Shown: positions 61,190 through 64,000 of the stretch, one piece after another
Position numbering within the stretch: the first letter of the stretch is position 1
Layout: each line of letters starts with the position of its first letter
DNA from: Neocallimastix lanati (nom. inval.)
Taxonomy: Eukaryota; Neocallimastigomycota; Neocallimastigomycetes; Neocallimastigales; Neocallimastigaceae
DNA length: 64,000 bases
NCBI GenBank assembly: GCA_016946835.1
Contig: JACVTC010000003.1
Coordinates: 2,373,501 to 2,437,500 of the forward strand
Direction: 5' to 3'
Notes under the pieces: generated by a model
Database searches by the model: none
Told to the model about the DNA's origin: nothing
The model's input: the letters and a program-made list of their open reading frames with translations, nothing else
Translations under genes and position numbers: made by a program

Positions 61190-63205
61190 AAATAATAATA
61201 TTTTGAATGATAATAATTTGAAAGAAAAAAATAATGCAAATGAAAAATTAATTAAATATAATAATTTTATTGACAGTAACAATATAAATGAAGAAAATAA
61301 CAACTTATCAGAAGACAACATTTCAATTGAAATTAATGAAATTGAAAAAGACAATTTCAATAAAGAAATTAATTCAAATGAAATTTACAATTTGAATGGA
61401 ATTAACATCATTCAAAAATAATAATTGTTGCAATAAGTGATAAAATTTTTACATAAATTTTCATCTGAATATTTAATGATATAGCACATGATCATAATAA
61501 CAGTATTAATGATATACATAAAAATATTGGAATTCCTAATAAAACTAGAGATTATAAAAATAATTCAAAGAAAATGATGAAAATTTTAATAATAAATTTT
61601 TTTTTTTTCATAAAGCAATGACAATAAAAATTCAAATTTTTAAAATTCCAATACATCTAAAAATAAAATTATCAATAATTCACTTTATTCTTCTAATACC
61701 CAAAACCATAATATTTTTAATAATTATACTTCAAGTGAGATTTTAGATAATATTATAATTTTCAGTAATTCTTGTAATACTTCATCCATTGACAATCATA
61801 ATTCTAATACCCATAATTCGTCTCAAATTAATAATAATTTTTTTAAAAAAACAAACACCAATTTTAACAATTCAATTAATATCTCTAATAATCCTCAAAA
61901 TCTTATTTAGTTATACAGGATAACCAATATCACCCTACTATAGTATAAAATATTATTAAATCTAATGAAATGAAATTATGGATGATATAATTATTATTAA
62001 TGATGAAATTAATTATCCTTCATCCAGAAAACGACTATATTATCTCCAAATTTGCCAGATTTCAAAACAATTATTCCTTCTACCCTTGGAACTTTAAGAA
62101 AAAAGTTGAATTTTTTAATGATATCTATTTGATTGTATCTATTTATACTGGATCACCCAATAGATATAATGAAGCAATTAGTTACAACAATAAAAATTAC
62201 TGGATTAATGGTATTAAAAAAAATGAAGTAAATAATTTATATTCAAACAAGATTACGACTTTCGTTTCAAAAGTTCCTCCAGGTAAAAAATATTAATTCT
62301 AATAAAATGGGTTTTTTGCTACTAAAACAGACAGTAAAAATTTTATTTATAAATATAAAGATTGTCTTGATTCAAGAGGTTTCCTGTCGTATTGATTATG
62401 ATCTCACCTATTCCCCCTACTTTAACTATTGATAGTCTTAAATTCATTTTCGCATTATCTACTGTTTTTCACTAAGATATCTTCCAAATTGATATTAACG
62501 CTGCTTATCTTAATGCTGTTCTCAACAAAGATATTTACACTATCATTCTTAAAGGCGATATAAACTTTGGAAGGAAATACTTGAAACTTAACAAAGCCTT
62601 ATATGGCTTTAAGCCATCAGGTAAACCATGGTATGAAATAATAATAAAACTTTTAGTTAATACTAAGAAAACTTTTAATTAATAATAATTTTAAATGAAC
62701 AAAGGCCGACCAATGTACATTCAAACTTAATGTACAATATAAAACTAAATGTATAATTGGACTCTACATTGATGATATGGATATTACTACTGAAACAAAA
62801 TACATCAAAGATATAAAATTAAAAATTAAAAGAAAACTCAACACATCAAATTATGTACCAATCGAATATATTTTAGGAATTAAAGTAGAAAAAACAAAAT
62901 AATAGTTATATACAATTTCTCAGAAAAGTTTTAATGAAAATATGCTATATTAATTAATTCAATAAAAAACAATACTCGAAAAAGATGAACACCTTAAATG
63001 GACTCAAATTTCACATTTGATAATGACTCTTTGAAAATCTACTATCGGTGGAATTATTTTAATGGAAAAAAAATATTATATGTTGAATATCTAAAAATTA
63101 ATCATATATTGTTACTTCTACAGCAGAAGCTGAATATATAAATACTTCAGAAAGTGTCAAGAAAATACTATGGTTAAGGAATATTATTAAAAAAAATATT
63201 AAATA
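61190..63205 (+). mobile_element. Ty1/Copia retrotransposon remnant 3 (RT-RNase H part)
   Basis: On +: an Asn/Glu-rich linker (61203-61421 open, then about 61480-61910 in broken frames); an RT N-terminal block NRYNEAISYNNKNYWINGIK plus VSKVPPGKK (62158-62293); SLKFIFALST; FQIDINAAYLNAVLNKDIY (about 62476-62540, catalytic Asp kept); LNKALYGFKPSGKPWYE (about 62587-62637); GLYIDDMDITTETKYIKDIK (about 62760-62818, YIDD in place of YVDD); and the RNase H end STAEAEYINTSE (about 63116-63152). Gag, protease, the integrase core and recognisable LTRs are missing. Many stops. Not closely matched to elements 1 or 2 by eye, so probably a separate lineage. Confidence 0.88.
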
Positions 63206-64000
63206 AGTTTTATGTAATTTGTAATAAAAATATTTATTTTGTGTGGTATAAATTTATGCTAAAAATCCTTTTAAATATTGTGTACAATTTGTAACAAATA
63301 ATATATTCACGTGATATACAATTATATAAAATATCAGGTACTATCCACTTTGTTTATCAATAATACTCAATTTAAAAAGAAATAATAATAATAATAAATT
63401 GTAGTAGGGTTAGGGTTAATACATAATTTAATATATATACGATATAATTATACTAATTTATATTACAATATTTATATATATAATTTTAATTAAAAAAAAA
63501 TTAATTTTCACAAAAAAAAAAAAAAAAAATAAACTTTAAAATTTATTCAAATTTATATATTTATTAATATTATTATACATATATACTAATAAAATTATAA
63601 AATTAATTAATTTACAGAAAAAGATTAAAAAAAAAAAAAAAAATTTTTTTTACATTTACTACAATTCCCCAATTTCTGTAATTTGCCTTATTATATAAGA
63701 GAGGTCTTTATCAACCTATTCATTTATTTATTTATTCAACATCTTTTATTATTTATTTATTATTTTTTTTTTTTTATTAAAATTATTTCCTTATAAATGA
63801 AAGTTACATTTATTCATATTTATAACTAATTAGATATAGTTACAAATAATGCTAAATACTTTTTTTTTTTTTTTTTTTTACATATATCTTCACAGTTTAT
63901 GGTCTATTGGCGTAGTTCAAAATCGTTAATTTTTTTTTTTTTTTTTTTTCAATTTTTTGGATAAATATTAAATAGTTAATATAGAAGAGATAAAGATTAT
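63206..64000. other. AT-rich right edge
   Basis: AT-rich with a telomere-like TAGGGTTAGGGTTAA tract (63405-63419) and poly-T/A runs. No gene seen; CTATTGGCGTAGTTCAAAAT near 63902 is the only mixed stretch. Confidence 0.7.
63405..63419 (+). repeat. Telomere-like (TTAGGG)2 tract
   Basis: TAGGGTTAGGGTTAA in otherwise A/T sequence, similar to 17522-17536. Confidence 0.6.

Overview
The window looks like nuclear DNA of an anaerobic gut fungus (Neocallimastigomycota, the Neocallimastix/Piromyces/Anaeromyces group). The reasons are extremely AT-rich intergenic DNA full of poly-A/T runs and (AAT)n arrays, genes with long asparagine homopolymers, short GT-AG introns, and a secreted CotH-type protein ending in two cysteine-rich fungal dockerin modules, which is characteristic of the fungal cellulosome. 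The assignment is by inference; no marker RNA gene is present.

Five host genes are convincing. (1) At the left edge is the C-terminal part of a coiled-coil, tail-anchored membrane protein (1-1617, +). (2) At 23590-25557 (+) is the CotH-kinase/double-dockerin secreted protein. (3) At 44477-35331 (-) is a very large Rho guanine-nucleotide exchange factor (Dbl family). Splice-site phase shows that two apparently separate open frames belong to one seven-exon gene of about 2686 residues. (4) At 53702-52026 (-) is a secreted subtilisin-like (S8, proteinase K type) protease in three exons with the triad intact. (5) At 59247-58561 (-) is a small LURP-one/Tubby-C-like (LOR) protein.

The rest is a retrotransposon graveyard plus simple sequence. 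Three decayed Ty1/Copia elements lie at 4915-10895 (-), 11084-14974 (+) and about 61190-63205 (+). The first two still have recognisable LTRs of 255 and 267 bp with TGTTAA...TTAACA-type ends. All three carry a low-complexity linker between integrase and reverse transcriptase (poly-Asn, a 15-bp minisatellite, or an Asn/Glu-rich stretch). Four non-LTR (APE-type LINE) remnants lie at 26650-26760 (+), 26940-30454 (+), 30600-33387 (+) and 51153-about 49230 (-). The last two are sister copies with different internal deletions.

Structured non-coding features include an imperfect palindrome of about 390 bp whose arms are built from a 15-bp GC-richer minisatellite (18050-18436), a long hairpin at 7950-8029, tandem repeats with periods of 15, 37 and 141 bp, a short dispersed repeat family shared by 2920-3190 and 57840-58060, and two short TTAGGG-like tracts. 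No tRNA, rRNA or CRISPR was found. No obviously new multi-gene system is visible. The most interesting items are the giant RhoGEF with a split PH-like region, the minisatellite palindrome, and the LINE deletion pair with its chimeric GC-rich junction.
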